NCBI GenBank assembly: GCA_016789905.1
Contig: JAEUQC010000166.1
Location: 39,094 to 103,093, forward strand
From: Bryobacterales bacterium
GTDB taxonomy: Bacteria; Acidobacteriota; Terriglobia; Bryobacterales; Bryobacteraceae
Direction: 5' to 3'
DNA: 64,000 nucleotides
This document shows positions 34,372 to 42,956 of this stretch, one piece after another; position 1 is the first letter of the stretch; each line of letters opens with the position of its first letter. A program made the position numbers and the translations under genes. The notes under the pieces were generated by a model. The model saw only the letters and a program-made list of their open reading frames with translations. It was not told the origin of the DNA and did not search any database.

Positions 34372-35988
34372 ATGCGCCTTGCCCTGCTCCTCCTCGCGCC
34401 CGTCTGTATCCTCGCGCAAGGCATGGGCAGCGGCAAGCCGCCGGTGATCGCCAAACCCGCGGGGCGGACCGCCAGTCCGCCCCCGTTCACGTTTCGCGAG
34501 CTCGGCGGGCTCACCGCCAAACACCAATACGGCGACGGCTCCTCACGCTATATCCTCTCTATGACCGGCAATGGCGTTGCCATTCTGGACTTCAATAACG
34601 ACGGCCTTCCCGACCTCCTCTTCAACGATGGCCGTGCCCCGGTCCTCTACCGCGGCCAAGGCGCCGCGAAGTTTGTGGACGCCACAGCCAGTAGCGGTTT
34701 CGCCGCGCATCCCTGGGGGCAGGGCGTGTGCGCCGGCGATATCGATAACGACGGCTGGACCGATGTCCTTCTCACCTACTACGGCCCCAGCCGCCTCTAC
34801 CGAAACAACCGCGGGAAGTTCGAGAACATCCCTTTCCCCGCCTCCGGCAACCGCTTCTCCACCTCCTGCGCCTTTCTGGACTACGACCGTGATGGCCTCC
34901 TCGATCTCATCATTTCCAACTACGTCGCCTTCGACCTTGCCACCGCCCAAAAACCCGGCGCCACCAAATACTGCACTTGGGAAGGCATTGAGGTCTTTTG
35001 CGGTCCCCGTGGCTTTCCAACGGACCGGCCCCAACTCTTTCACAACGATGGCAACGGCCGGTTCACCGACGTGTCTGCCCAATCCCTGAAGGGCATCAAC
35101 GGTCTTCACTACGGCCTCGGTGTGGCCGTTGCCGATTTCAATGACGACGCCTGGCCCGACATCTACATCGCCTGCGACTCCACTCCCGGCCTTCTGCTGC
35201 GCAATAACAAAGACGGCTCGTTCACCGATGTCGCCGTGGAAGCCGGAGCTGCCTATGGTGCCGATGGCGAAGAACTCGGCTCCATGGGCGTTGCCGCTGT
35301 CGACATCGATGGCGACGGCAAACTGGACATCGTAAAGTCCAACTTCATCAACGAAGCCCCCAGCGTCTATCGCAATCTCGGCGATTGGTTCTTCGTCGAT
35401 ATCACGCAGGAATCCGGCGCCGGCGCCGATACTTCCGCCGTTGGCTGGGGCCTCGGCGTCATCGATCTGGACCTCGACACCCGCCCCGATTTCGTCATTG
35501 CCAACGGCCACATCTATCCGGAACTCGGCCCGAAGTACAAGCAGCCAAAGTCGGTGTATTGGAACCGGGGCGCGAGGTTCTCCGTTGGCCGGCCCGGCCC
35601 CGCGCACTCCTCTCGCGGACTCGCCGTTGGTGATCTGGATGGCGACGGAAGCCAGGAAATCGTCATCGCCCACCGCAATGCCCCGCCGTCGCTCCTGAAG
35701 GTGGATGGCCCCAAGGGCAAGGGATTCGCCCTCCGCCTGGAGGGTACGAAATCGAACCGCGGCGCCATTGGCGCCCGCGTCACAGCCGGCCGGCAGGTGA
35801 AGGAGGTCTCCAGCGGCGGCAGCTACGCGTCGCAGAGTGATCTTGCGCTCCACTTCGCCGGTGATGCCTTACAGGTCGAAATCCGCTGGCCGAATGGAGA
35901 CACCGAGAAACTGGGCGCGCTTCCGGCGGGCGCAATGTATCTGGTGAAAGAAGGGGCCGGCGTTGTCGGCCGCCAGCCATGGCGCTAG
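34372..35988 (+). CDS. exported FG-GAP/VCBS-repeat protein with ASPIC/UnbV domain (CRTAC1 family)
   Basis: A 538-residue secreted protein (MRLALLLLAPVCILAQG leader). FG-GAP propeller repeats with calcium-binding DxNxDGxxD loops are clear: DFNNDGLPDLLFNDG, DIDNDGWTDVLLTYYG, DYDRDGLLDLIISN, DFNDDAWPDIYIAC, DIDGDGKLDIVKSN and DLDGDGSQEIVIAH. The last ~100 residues form an ASPIC/UnbV domain (RGAIGARVTAGRQVKEVSSGGSY, EIRWPNGDTEKL). It begins 3 bp after the TonB receptor stop and overlaps the TPR gene by 10 bp, so the three are one operon. The role is probably extracellular adhesion or substrate binding. Confidence 0.93.
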   Translation: MRLALLLLAPVCILAQGMGSGKPPVIAKPAGRTASPPPFTFRELGGLTAKHQYGDGSSRYILSMTGNGVAILDFNNDGLPDLLFNDGRAPVLYRGQGAAKFVDATASSGFAAHPWGQGVCAGDIDNDGWTDVLLTYYGPSRLYRNNRGKFENIPFPASGNRFSTSCAFLDYDRDGLLDLIISNYVAFDLATAQKPGATKYCTWEGIEVFCGPRGFPTDRPQLFHNDGNGRFTDVSAQSLKGINGLHYGLGVAVADFNDDAWPDIYIACDSTPGLLLRNNKDGSFTDVAVEAGAAYGADGEELGSMGVAAVDIDGDGKLDIVKSNFINEAPSVYRNLGDWFFVDITQESGAGADTSAVGWGLGVIDLDLDTRPDFVIANGHIYPELGPKYKQPKSVYWNRGARFSVGRPGPAHSSRGLAVGDLDGDGSQEIVIAHRNAPPSLLKVDGPKGKGFALRLEGTKSNRGAIGARVTAGRQVKEVSSGGSYASQSDLALHFAGDALQVEIRWPNGDTEKLGALPAGAMYLVKEGAGVVGRQPWR

Positions 35989-36830
35989 TGCTGGCGTTTT
36001 TCTTCCTGTTCGCAACCACCGCCGATGAGCTGTTTCAACGCGGCGTCCTGGCGCTGAAACGCAACGACAATCAGGCCGCCAGGGCAGCGCTGGAGGAAGC
36101 CGCGAAGCTTGCGCCCCGCGAACCGATGATCTGGCTCGCCGTCGCCGAAGCCCGCCTCCGTGCCAACGAACCCGCGCCGGCCGCCGCCGCCGTCACCCAG
36201 GCCTCTCGCCTCGCTCCGGCGGATGCAACTGTCGCCAAGGGGCGCGAAATGTTCTACGGCCGCCTCTTCGCGTATGCCCGCGCCCTGCTCGACAATCGCC
36301 AGGAGAAGCTTGCGGAGGCGGCGTTCCTCGCCGCGCGCAGCGTTAACGCCAAGGACCCGGAGCTCCACCGTCTCCTCGGCCTGGCTCTCTACGCCCAGGG
36401 CCGTAACGAACCCGCGATTGACGCCTTCCTCGCCGCCATCGACCTGGCGCCTGACGATGAGGCCCTCTACGCCGGCCTGGAGACCCTGCTGCCCAACACA
36501 GCCCGGCGTGCCGCCATTGACGCCCGCCTGAAGCCCTTCTCCGTTCGCTCCCCCCTCGGATCGTATTTGCTCGGTCTGTCCACCGGCAACGCCGCGTACT
36601 TCGAAGCGGCCCTGCAGCACGATCCCGCCTTCTGGCCCGCCGCCTTCGCCCTGCACAAAACAGTTCCCGCCCCGCGCGCCATCGCGCTTCTGGAGCAGGT
36701 GATCACCCGCAACCCCAACTACGCGCCGGCGCACTATGCGCTTTCCCAGCTCTACGCAAAGCAAGGGGACCGCGAAAAGGCGCAAGCCGCCCGCAAGCGG
36801 CACCACGAGTTGACAGCGCAAGGAAAGTAG
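35979..36830 (+). CDS. exported TPR-repeat protein
   Basis: A 283-residue protein with an N-terminal hydrophobic leader (MALVLAFFFLFATTA) and TPR-like helix pairs throughout: LFQRGVLALKRNDNQAARAAL, PELHRLLGLALYAQGRNEPAIDAFLAAIDLAPDD and NPNYAPAHYALSQLYAKQGDREKAQAA. Such proteins scaffold other proteins. It overlaps the end of the FG-GAP/UnbV gene, a pairing that recurs in Acidobacteria, and its 3' end is 6 bp from the convergent Cys-rich protein gene. Confidence 0.88.
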   Translation: MALVLAFFFLFATTADELFQRGVLALKRNDNQAARAALEEAAKLAPREPMIWLAVAEARLRANEPAPAAAAVTQASRLAPADATVAKGREMFYGRLFAYARALLDNRQEKLAEAAFLAARSVNAKDPELHRLLGLALYAQGRNEPAIDAFLAAIDLAPDDEALYAGLETLLPNTARRAAIDARLKPFSVRSPLGSYLLGLSTGNAAYFEAALQHDPAFWPAAFALHKTVPAPRAIALLEQVITRNPNYAPAHYALSQLYAKQGDREKAQAARKRHHELTAQGK

Positions 36831-36836
36831 GCGCGG

Positions 36837-37277
36837 CTACACGCCAACAGCCGCCAGCGGCACCCGCGCCGCCCGCGCCATGTCTTCATCCGGCGCGTAA
36901 TTCCGCGTCACCACTTGTGGGCACCGCATACAGGCTGGCCTGCCCTCCTGCTGATACCATCGGCACTCCGAACGGATCAGGCAGGCGGGCAGCGCCTCCA
37001 CCACCGCGGGCAGTATCTGGACAATCCGTGTCGCCAGATTACAGTTGGTCCCGTCAAAGTGGCAGCATTTCGCCTCTTGGCATCGCGCCGCAAAGCGCAT
37101 GACGTCCGCCGGGTGCCGGGCGCCGGCCGCCAGCGCCAATACCTCCTCCGTTACACCCACGGGCTCGTTCAAGTAGGAAACCAGCGGCGCCGCCGCCGTC
37201 CCGCCCACCACGCCCAGCACCCGGGCGTCGGGCATTTCCGGTTGTGCGCTCGGGCACATGGGAGCAAGTTTTTCCAT
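36837..37277 (-). CDS. Cys-rich protein, possible metal or Fe-S protein, unknown function
   Basis: I do not recognise the family with certainty. The 146-residue protein has two Cys-rich blocks: RCQEAKCCHFDGTNCNL and, near the C-terminus, CLIRSECRWYQQEGRPACMRCPQV. Nine or more cysteines in a cytoplasmic-looking protein without a signal peptide suggest a bound Fe-S cluster or zinc. ATG 37277 (MEKLAPMCPS) is chosen over the in-frame start at 37343, whose extra 22 residues are basic and non-conserved-looking. It lies 69 bp after the following minus-strand small gene and is likely co-transcribed with it. Confidence 0.7.
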   Translation of the reverse strand: MEKLAPMCPSAQPEMPDARVLGVVGGTAAAPLVSYLNEPVGVTEEVLALAAGARHPADVMRFAARCQEAKCCHFDGTNCNLATRIVQILPAVVEALPACLIRSECRWYQQEGRPACMRCPQVVTRNYAPDEDMARAARVPLAAVGV

Positions 37278-37346
37278 TGTCAGTTCCTTCGCCAAGAAAT
37301 GTCCGCGCGCGCCGTCGTCATGCCGGCGCGCGCGGGTTTGCAATTG

Positions 37347-37667
37347 CTACAGTTCGAACGTCGGGCCGGGGTTGGGGAAGAATCCGGCCAGTATGCCTTT
37401 GTTCGTGATCAACAAGCCCGGCTCGGACACCTTCAGTCCCGCCAGCGCCTCGTTCCCTCGTGCCGCCGCCGCCACACCTTTGGCCAGCGTATTCGCCGTG
37501 CCCAGTGCTGCTTTCAAGTCCAGTTGATCGCGGATGATCAACCCGATGATCTCCGGACGAATCACTACTTTCGGTCCGGCGACAATGTCTTTGGGCAACG
37601 CCTTGACGGCCGCGGCCACCGCCGCGCTCAAGTCCTTTGAGCCCACGCTTGGTGCTTTGAATGCCAT
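37347..37667 (-). CDS. small protein of unknown function
   Basis: A 106-residue protein I do not recognise. It is rich in Ala/Val/Lys, has no signal peptide or membrane helix, and includes VVIRPEIIGLIIRDQLDLKAALGTANTLAKG and ends in FFPNPGPTFEL. The start has a good ribosome site (AAGAGGAAC) 6 nt upstream, and a TATACT box lies on the minus strand at 37690-37695, so it looks like a real, SD-led gene. It precedes the Cys-rich gene by 69 bp, and the two may work together. Confidence 0.72.
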   Translation of the reverse strand: MAFKAPSVGSKDLSAAVAAAVKALPKDIVAGPKVVIRPEIIGLIIRDQLDLKAALGTANTLAKGVAAAARGNEALAGLKVSEPGLLITNKGILAGFFPNPGPTFEL

Positions 37668-37763
37668 AGTTCCTCTTCTTGTCCGGAGCAGTATAGGGAT
37701 TCAGCCCCGGCTATTGGAACTAGTGCCAGTACGCCGCCAACCGTTTCAACCAAGCGAAAACTT

Positions 37764-38198
37764 CTATCGCCCCCGCAATGGGTTCACCCACCGCAACCCC
37801 TCGAACCTGGCAAAATCGCCATCAGTCGTGCACAACTGCAAGCCATGCTCTATGGCCAACGCGGCCAAGTGGCAATCCACTACCAGATTTCCCTGCGCCC
37901 TGGCATCACGTAACAGCCGCCCCAGAATCTGCCCATGGCGCTCCGTCGGTCCCGGTATCCAGACCATTGGGAGCCGCAGCCAATCCTCTACAAATCGCCA
38001 CGCTTCGTTCACCGTTCCGGGCCGCGCGAATAGCCGCGGATTCGTCGTAATTCGCAGAAACGCCAAAAATGACGGCCATGGAATCCCGATCCGATGCCCC
38101 GCGGCCACTTGCTCGCGCAACCAACCCGACGCGGCAGCGTGCTCCGCCATCTCGCTCACCCCAGCATAGATCAGCAGGTTCGCATCAATGAGGATCAT
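37764..38198 (-). CDS. vapC: PIN-domain ribonuclease toxin, VapC family
   Basis: The 144-residue protein opens with the PIN signature MILIDANLLIYAGVSE and has the distal acidic residues in NLVVDCHLAALAIEHG and TTDGDFARFEG, which together form the metal-binding site of these tRNA/rRNA-cleaving nucleases. It is preceded, with a 14-bp overlap, by a VapB-like antitoxin, completing a type II toxin-antitoxin module. Confidence 0.93.
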   Translation of the reverse strand: MILIDANLLIYAGVSEMAEHAAASGWLREQVAAGHRIGIPWPSFLAFLRITTNPRLFARPGTVNEAWRFVEDWLRLPMVWIPGPTERHGQILGRLLRDARAQGNLVVDCHLAALAIEHGLQLCTTDGDFARFEGLRWVNPLRGR

Positions 38199-38421
38199 TT
38201 TCGATCAGTTCCAGCACTTCCGCAATATTGTCGAAATTCGCCACCAGTGGCTTCCCCAATTTCATCGGTGCGGGGATCTCGCAAACCTGACGAGAACTCT
38301 CCGCCGCATACCCGCGCCGCAGCCGCTCATTGATCACCGATTTCAGCGTCGTGTTCTTTTCAAACAACTCCCGCTCAATCATCGCGCTCACATCCGGTTC
38401 AAGCGTCAGCGTTGTCCTCAT
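38185..38421 (-). CDS. vapB: ribbon-helix-helix antitoxin, VapB-like
   Basis: A 78-residue protein starting MRTTLTLEPDVSAMIERELF, a ribbon-helix-helix DNA-binding motif, followed by ERLRRGYAAESS and a C-terminal toxin-binding tail (FDNIAEVLELIENDPH). An in-frame start at 38493 is rejected because it adds 24 residues before the RHH fold. A TATCAT box lies exactly 6 nt before the ATG, so the module is probably transcribed without a leader. The stop codon lies inside vapC. Confidence 0.9.
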   Translation of the reverse strand: MRTTLTLEPDVSAMIERELFEKNTTLKSVINERLRRGYAAESSRQVCEIPAPMKLGKPLVANFDNIAEVLELIENDPH

Positions 38422-38427
38422 GTCGTG

Positions 38428-38433
38428 ATGATA
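38428..38433 (-). promoter_or_regulatory. -10 box TATCAT of the vapBC module
   Basis: TATCAT lies six nt before the vapB ATG on the minus strand. The box falls within a run of repeated ATGATG words, which may also be part of the VapB operator. Confidence 0.5.
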
Positions 38434-38486
38434 GCATGATGATGCATTGATGTCCGACGCCTTCTCGGCACTGCCGTGATGCGTCC

Positions 38487-40271
38487 CTACCAACCCACCG
38501 CCTTCCCCTTATTCTGCTCATCCAGCCACTTCTGCAGCGGCGCAAAGTAATCCTTTATCGCCGTCGCGTCCATCTCAGGCTTGCCCGTGATGGCCCGCAA
38601 AGCCACGGGCCACGGCTGGCTCAAACCCATGCTCAGCATATCGTTCAGCTTCTTGCCCGCTTCCTTCGAGTTGTAGATCGAACACCGGTGCAGCGGCGTC
38701 TTGCAGCCCGCCGCCTGGCTCAGCGCCCGGTGGAACTGGAACTGCAGAATGTGTGCCAAAAAATACCGTGTGTACGGCACGTTCGCCGCCACGTGGTACT
38801 TCGCCGCCGGGTCGAAATCGTCCTCCGTCCGCCCCGCCGCGTCCACGCCCTGGTACTTCCGCCGCAACTCCCACCACTTCTGGTTGAAGTTCGCCGGCGT
38901 GATCTCGCCCGAATACACCTTCCAGCGCCACTGGTCGATCATCAATCCGAACGGCAAGAACGAAACCTTCGCCAGTGCCTGCTTCAGCAACAATCCAATA
39001 TCACCGCTCGGGTCCGTGGCTTTATCCAGCAGTCCCACCTGCACCAGATACTCCGGCGTGATCGACAACGCAATCGTATCTCCAACGGCCTCATGGAATC
39101 CGTCATTCGCCGAATCCCGGAAAAGGAACGGCTGCGTCCGGTACGCCCGCTGGTAGATGTTATGCCCCAGTTCATGATGAATCACCGCGAACTCCTCGCC
39201 GGTGATCTGAATGCACATCTTAATGCGCAGGTCTTCGTCGTTATCCACGTCCCACGCCGACGCATGGCAAACCACTTCCCGGTCCTGCGGCTTCACAAAC
39301 AGTGATCGCTCATAGAACGTCTTCGGCAGTGGCGCGAACCCCAGCGATTGAAAGAACCGCTCACCGTAACGCACCATCTCCAGCTCATCAATCTTCTTCT
39401 GCTTCAATATCGAAGTCAGGTCGTAGTTCTTCGCCGCGCCCTTCGGCTCCAGAATGTCGTAGATGTTATCCCAGCTCTGCGCCCACATGTTCCCCAGCAA
39501 GTGCGCCGGAATCGGGCCTTTTTCGGGCACCGCCGCCGCACCGTACTTCTCCCGCAGCCGCGTCCGTACATACGCGTGCAGACTCACATACAGCGGCCGC
39601 ACCTGCTCCCACAAACGGTCCACTTCCTTGGCGAACGCATCCGGCTCCATGTCGTACTTCGACCGCCACATCGCCCCCATATCGGCGAATCCCAGCTCCC
39701 GCGCTCCCTTGTTGCCCAGCTCCACAAACCGCTGATAGTCCTTCTTCATCGGTTTGGCCACCTTGTGCCAGCCCTGCCATACGTCCAGCAGTTCCTTGGG
39801 GTCCCGGCTATTGGCCATAATCAGTGTGATGTCCTGCAGGTCCAGGCATCGCCCCTTGTCCTGCGCCGCGTCCCGGCAATACTTGCCCGACCCATACGCC
39901 GATTCCATCCGCGCCGTCAGTTGCGTCAGTTCCGACGCTTCCGCCTTGTTCGATGGCGTCACCAGCGTCAACCCAATCTTCAACAGCTTCATCTTCCGCG
40001 CCATCGCCGCCGGCAGTTCCACTCCATCGAAGCGTGTCGCTCTCCGTGCATAGCCCTTCACGATTTCAATGAACTGTTCATTCGCCAGCGCCGCCTGCAT
40101 CTCGCTGTCCGGGTTTATATAAGTGGATTGCAGCCATTGCGCGCGGCTCAGGTAGTTCGCCTGCTTCAGCAGTGTAGCTTCCGCCTCATCCAGAAACGCC
40201 TTCGCTTCGTCCACCGTCTGCGCCTGCATTGCGGTGGTAACCATCAGCAGCATCAACACGAGATTTCGCAT
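38487..40271 (-). CDS. exported M2-family peptidyl-dipeptidase (ACE-like)
   Basis: A 594-residue zinc dipeptidyl carboxypeptidase. After the signal peptide MRNLVLMLLMVTTAMQAQ come the family blocks SRAQWLQSTYINPDSE, GDIWAQSW-like LLGNMWAQSWDNIYD, the zinc motif HHELGHNIYQRAY and the third ligand in DGFHEAVGDTIALS. These match the ACE/M2 fold. It removes C-terminal dipeptides from peptides in the periplasm. An in-frame start at 40409 would add 46 residues upstream of the signal peptide and is rejected. A GAGGAG purine tract 10-15 nt before the ATG suggests conventional SD initiation. Confidence 0.94.
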   Translation of the reverse strand: MRNLVLMLLMVTTAMQAQTVDEAKAFLDEAEATLLKQANYLSRAQWLQSTYINPDSEMQAALANEQFIEIVKGYARRATRFDGVELPAAMARKMKLLKIGLTLVTPSNKAEASELTQLTARMESAYGSGKYCRDAAQDKGRCLDLQDITLIMANSRDPKELLDVWQGWHKVAKPMKKDYQRFVELGNKGARELGFADMGAMWRSKYDMEPDAFAKEVDRLWEQVRPLYVSLHAYVRTRLREKYGAAAVPEKGPIPAHLLGNMWAQSWDNIYDILEPKGAAKNYDLTSILKQKKIDELEMVRYGERFFQSLGFAPLPKTFYERSLFVKPQDREVVCHASAWDVDNDEDLRIKMCIQITGEEFAVIHHELGHNIYQRAYRTQPFLFRDSANDGFHEAVGDTIALSITPEYLVQVGLLDKATDPSGDIGLLLKQALAKVSFLPFGLMIDQWRWKVYSGEITPANFNQKWWELRRKYQGVDAAGRTEDDFDPAAKYHVAANVPYTRYFLAHILQFQFHRALSQAAGCKTPLHRCSIYNSKEAGKKLNDMLSMGLSQPWPVALRAITGKPEMDATAIKDYFAPLQKWLDEQNKGKAVGW

Positions 40272-40326
40272 ACCCTCATTCTCCTCCACCTCACCCCCGC
40301 CTTCCCAGCTATAGTAAAAATCACCC

Positions 40327-41250
40327 ATGCCCCCCGATCTCGTCGTCCTTTTCGAACACCCCGAATGGCAAAAACCGCTCTGGGCCGCCCTCGAACGCCG
40401 CAACGTCAACTACGCCAAATTCGATCTCAAACAAGCCGCTTTCAACCCCGCCGCCGCCCCCACCGCCCCTCTGTATTTCAACCAGGCCAGCCCCTCCGCC
40501 TACGTCCGCGGCAACACCCGCGCGGTCCCCCTGTGCCTCTCCTATCTCCGCACCCTCGAACTCGCCGGCGCCCGCGTTCTCAATGGTTCCGCCGCCTTCT
40601 CGCTCGAACTCAGCAAATCCGCCCAGGCCGCCCTCAAACATAAGCTCGGCATCCCCCACCCCCGCACCCTTGCCTTCAACGACATCGATGCCGCGCTCGA
40701 CCTCTGGGGCGATCACTTCCCCGCTCTCATCAAACCCGAACAGGGCGGCTCCGGCGCTCGTATGTTCCTCGTCAATAACCCCGCCGAAGCCCGCCGCCTT
40801 CTCCGCGAGCAACCCTCGCTCTGGTTCCCCGATAACCTCCTGCTCCTCCAGGAATACTTCCCCGTCGACCCCGCCAACGGCATCGTCCGCATGGAGTTCC
40901 TCGGCGGCCAACTCCTCTACGCCATGCGTGTCGTATCCCACGGCGCCTTCAATCTCTGCCCCTCCGAAGTCTGCAATCCCGTCTCCGGCGAAGGCCACTG
41001 CGAAGTAAAACCCGCCAAACCCGTCGAATTCTACGCCTATAAACAGGTGCCCGCCCAGGCCGTCGCCTACGGCCAACTAATCGTCCAGGCCGGCCAACTC
41101 GATGTCGCCGGCATCGAATATCTCGAAGCCCCCGACGGCCGACTCATCTTCTATGACGTGAACGCCAACTCCAATCTCCGCGCCCCCATCGCCCGGGACT
41201 ACGGCGGGTTCGATCCCTTTGAACGCGTCGTCGACTTCCTCACCCAATAA
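40327..41250 (+). CDS. ATP-grasp-fold ligase-like protein
   Basis: A 307-residue protein with ATP-grasp features: SKSAQAALKHKLGIPHPRT, the lysine-bearing strand FPALIKPEQGGSGARM, the hinge LLLLQEYF, and metal-site residues in GIEYLEAPDGRLIFYDVNANSN. The closest style is RimK-like carboxylate-amine ligases that join amino acids to a peptide or metabolite. It has no signal peptide. A TATAGT box lies 11 nt before the ATG. The next gene, a PQQ-propeller protein, follows after 6 bp and may be co-transcribed. The substrate is unknown. Confidence 0.82.
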   Translation: MPPDLVVLFEHPEWQKPLWAALERRNVNYAKFDLKQAAFNPAAAPTAPLYFNQASPSAYVRGNTRAVPLCLSYLRTLELAGARVLNGSAAFSLELSKSAQAALKHKLGIPHPRTLAFNDIDAALDLWGDHFPALIKPEQGGSGARMFLVNNPAEARRLLREQPSLWFPDNLLLLQEYFPVDPANGIVRMEFLGGQLLYAMRVVSHGAFNLCPSEVCNPVSGEGHCEVKPAKPVEFYAYKQVPAQAVAYGQLIVQAGQLDVAGIEYLEAPDGRLIFYDVNANSNLRAPIARDYGGFDPFERVVDFLTQ

Positions 41251-41256
41251 AACTCT

Positions 41257-42420
41257 ATGGACCTCCGCCCGCTGCTTGGTCTTCTCGCCTTTCTCGATTG
41301 GCCCCAATTCTTGGGCCCCTCCCGCAACGGTATCTACCCCGCCACCGACATCAAATGGCCCACCCAGGTCGCCTGGAGCCGCCAAGCTGGCCACGGCTTC
41401 GCCGGGCCTGTCATCGCCGGCGGAAAGGTCATCCTGTTCCACCGCCGAAAGCTCCGCGAAATCGTCGAAGCCTTCGACGCCCAATCCGGCCAGCCCCTCT
41501 GGGATTACCAATACCCCAGCACCTACGAAGACGAGTTCGGCTTCGATGACGGCCCGCGCTCCGCACCCACCGTCGCCGATGGCGTCGTCTACACCTATGG
41601 CGCCCAAGGCATGCTCCACGCCCTCGATCTCGCTACCGGCAAGAAACTCTGGCATGCCGATCTCCAGGAATGGTACGGCGCGAAAAAGGGCTTCTTCGGC
41701 ACCGCCTGCGCGCCCCTCATCGCCAATGGCAATGTGCATATCATCGTCGGCGGCAAGAACTTCGGCGTCGCCGCCTTCGACGCAAGTACCGGCAAACTAA
41801 AATGGGGCGCCACCAAACATGAGGCCAGCTACTCCTCCCCCGTCGATGCCCCCTTCGGCCTAGTCTTCTTCACCCGTCGCGGCCTCGTCGTCACCACCCG
41901 CGATTCCGGCAAGGTTGTCTACGAACTCCCCTGGCTCTCCCGTGGTGCAACGTCCGTCAACGCCGCCACCCCCGTCATCGACGGCAACCTGCTATTCCTC
42001 AGCGCCAGCTACGGCGCCGGCGCCGTGGTCCTCGATTTTTCCACCAACCCCCCAACCAAACTTTGGTCCAACGACGATTCCCTATCCGCCCACTACGCCA
42101 CCCCAGTCCTAAAGGACGGCTATCTCTACGGCCTCCACGGCATGGCGCAGACCGGCCAGGAACTCCGCGCCGTCGAAATGAAAACAGGCAAAGTTGCCTG
42201 GGCCATGAAGACCATGGGTTCCGGCTCCGTCACCCTGATCGGCAACGACCTTCTCTTCCTCCGCGACGATGCCCAGATGTTTCGTCTCCGCCCCACTCCA
42301 GAAAAGCTCGACGTCCTCGGCAACTCGAAAATCATGGAAGGCAAGGTCCGCGCCTACCCCGCCGTGGGCAACGGTCTCGTCTGCCTGCGCGACACGAATA
42401 CCCTTACTTGCTTGCGCTAA
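41257..42420 (+). CDS. PQQ-binding-like beta-propeller protein
   Basis: A 387-residue propeller with repeated W-motifs of the PQQ family: FDAQSGQPLWDYQYP, LDLATGKKLWHADLQ, FDASTGKLKWGATKH and VEMKTGKVAWAMKT. The short N-terminal hydrophobic stretch (PLLGLLAFLDWPQFLGP) looks like a signal or anchor sequence, with WPQFLGPSRNG being typical of exported PQQ-like proteins of soil bacteria. No catalytic dehydrogenase residues were recognised, so it may act as a binding scaffold. Its end overlaps the convergent small gene by 17 bp. Confidence 0.88.
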   Translation: MDLRPLLGLLAFLDWPQFLGPSRNGIYPATDIKWPTQVAWSRQAGHGFAGPVIAGGKVILFHRRKLREIVEAFDAQSGQPLWDYQYPSTYEDEFGFDDGPRSAPTVADGVVYTYGAQGMLHALDLATGKKLWHADLQEWYGAKKGFFGTACAPLIANGNVHIIVGGKNFGVAAFDASTGKLKWGATKHEASYSSPVDAPFGLVFFTRRGLVVTTRDSGKVVYELPWLSRGATSVNAATPVIDGNLLFLSASYGAGAVVLDFSTNPPTKLWSNDDSLSAHYATPVLKDGYLYGLHGMAQTGQELRAVEMKTGKVAWAMKTMGSGSVTLIGNDLLFLRDDAQMFRLRPTPEKLDVLGNSKIMEGKVRAYPAVGNGLVCLRDTNTLTCLR

Positions 42421-42907
42421 CCAGCCCCAGGTCCTTCTTCAACTGCTCCACAATCTTCCGCGCCTGCCCCGCCATCTCTTTTGTCGCGCCATTCTTCGGC
42501 TGCCGGTTCATTGACCACAGCAAATTCCGCGATTTCCGCTCCACCAGAAAAATCGTGCCCCGTCCCCGCCCCCACGACGAGTTTCCCAGCCGCTGCACCG
42601 GTTCGCCCGAAAGAAGGTCTTTCTTCTCCTCTTCTTTCTTCTCCACTTTCGGTGGCGCGGACGGGGCATACAACTCTCCATACTTCTTCTCAAAGCCCTC
42701 GCCCAGCGAATCGGTGAACAGCGCATCTGCCTTCTGCGCATCCGTGGTCACGGTGTACACCCCGTGCTTGGTCAGCTCGCTCGCCAGCAGTTGGTCCAGC
42801 CCATTCCCCATTCGCAGAATGTAAACAGACTTCACCTCTTTCGCCGCCGGGTCCATCCCGAAAACACTTGCGAGCGTCAGCGCGGAAAGAACAATAGCTT
42901 TTCTCAC
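42404..42907 (-). CDS. small exported protein of unknown function
   Basis: A 167-residue protein that starts at a GTG (RKAIVLSALTLASVFGMD), giving a signal peptide. The mature part contains VYILRMGNGLDQLLASELTKHGVYTVTTDAQKADALFTD, a beta-alpha pattern like a periplasmic lipoprotein of the type that computes differences between states, then a Lys/Glu linker and KSRNLLWSMNRQPKNG. I do not recognise a named family. The upstream in-frame start at 43033 lies inside the divergent sulfatase gene and is rejected. TATGAT lies six nt before the GTG. Confidence 0.72.
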   Translation of the reverse strand: MRKAIVLSALTLASVFGMDPAAKEVKSVYILRMGNGLDQLLASELTKHGVYTVTTDAQKADALFTDSLGEGFEKKYGELYAPSAPPKVEKKEEEKKDLLSGEPVQRLGNSSWGRGRGTIFLVERKSRNLLWSMNRQPKNGATKEMAGQARKIVEQLKKDLGLVSASK

Positions 42908-42913
42908 TCCATC

Positions 42914-42919
42914 ATCATA
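42914..42919 (-). promoter_or_regulatory. -10 box TATGAT of a leaderless GTG start
   Basis: TATGAT is followed by GATGGA and the GTG at 42907, exactly six nt. It is the best match to TATAAT (5 of 6) among the leaderless-type starts in this window. Confidence 0.55.
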
Positions 42920-42956
42920 CCCATCCCCGGCGCATACTAGGAGTAACGAATCGCAC

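Noticed and set aside
32878..34527. 549-residue antisense frame over the TonB receptor
   Set aside because: Same reason: spans the 3' part of a clear receptor and into the next gene, with no conserved motif of its own.
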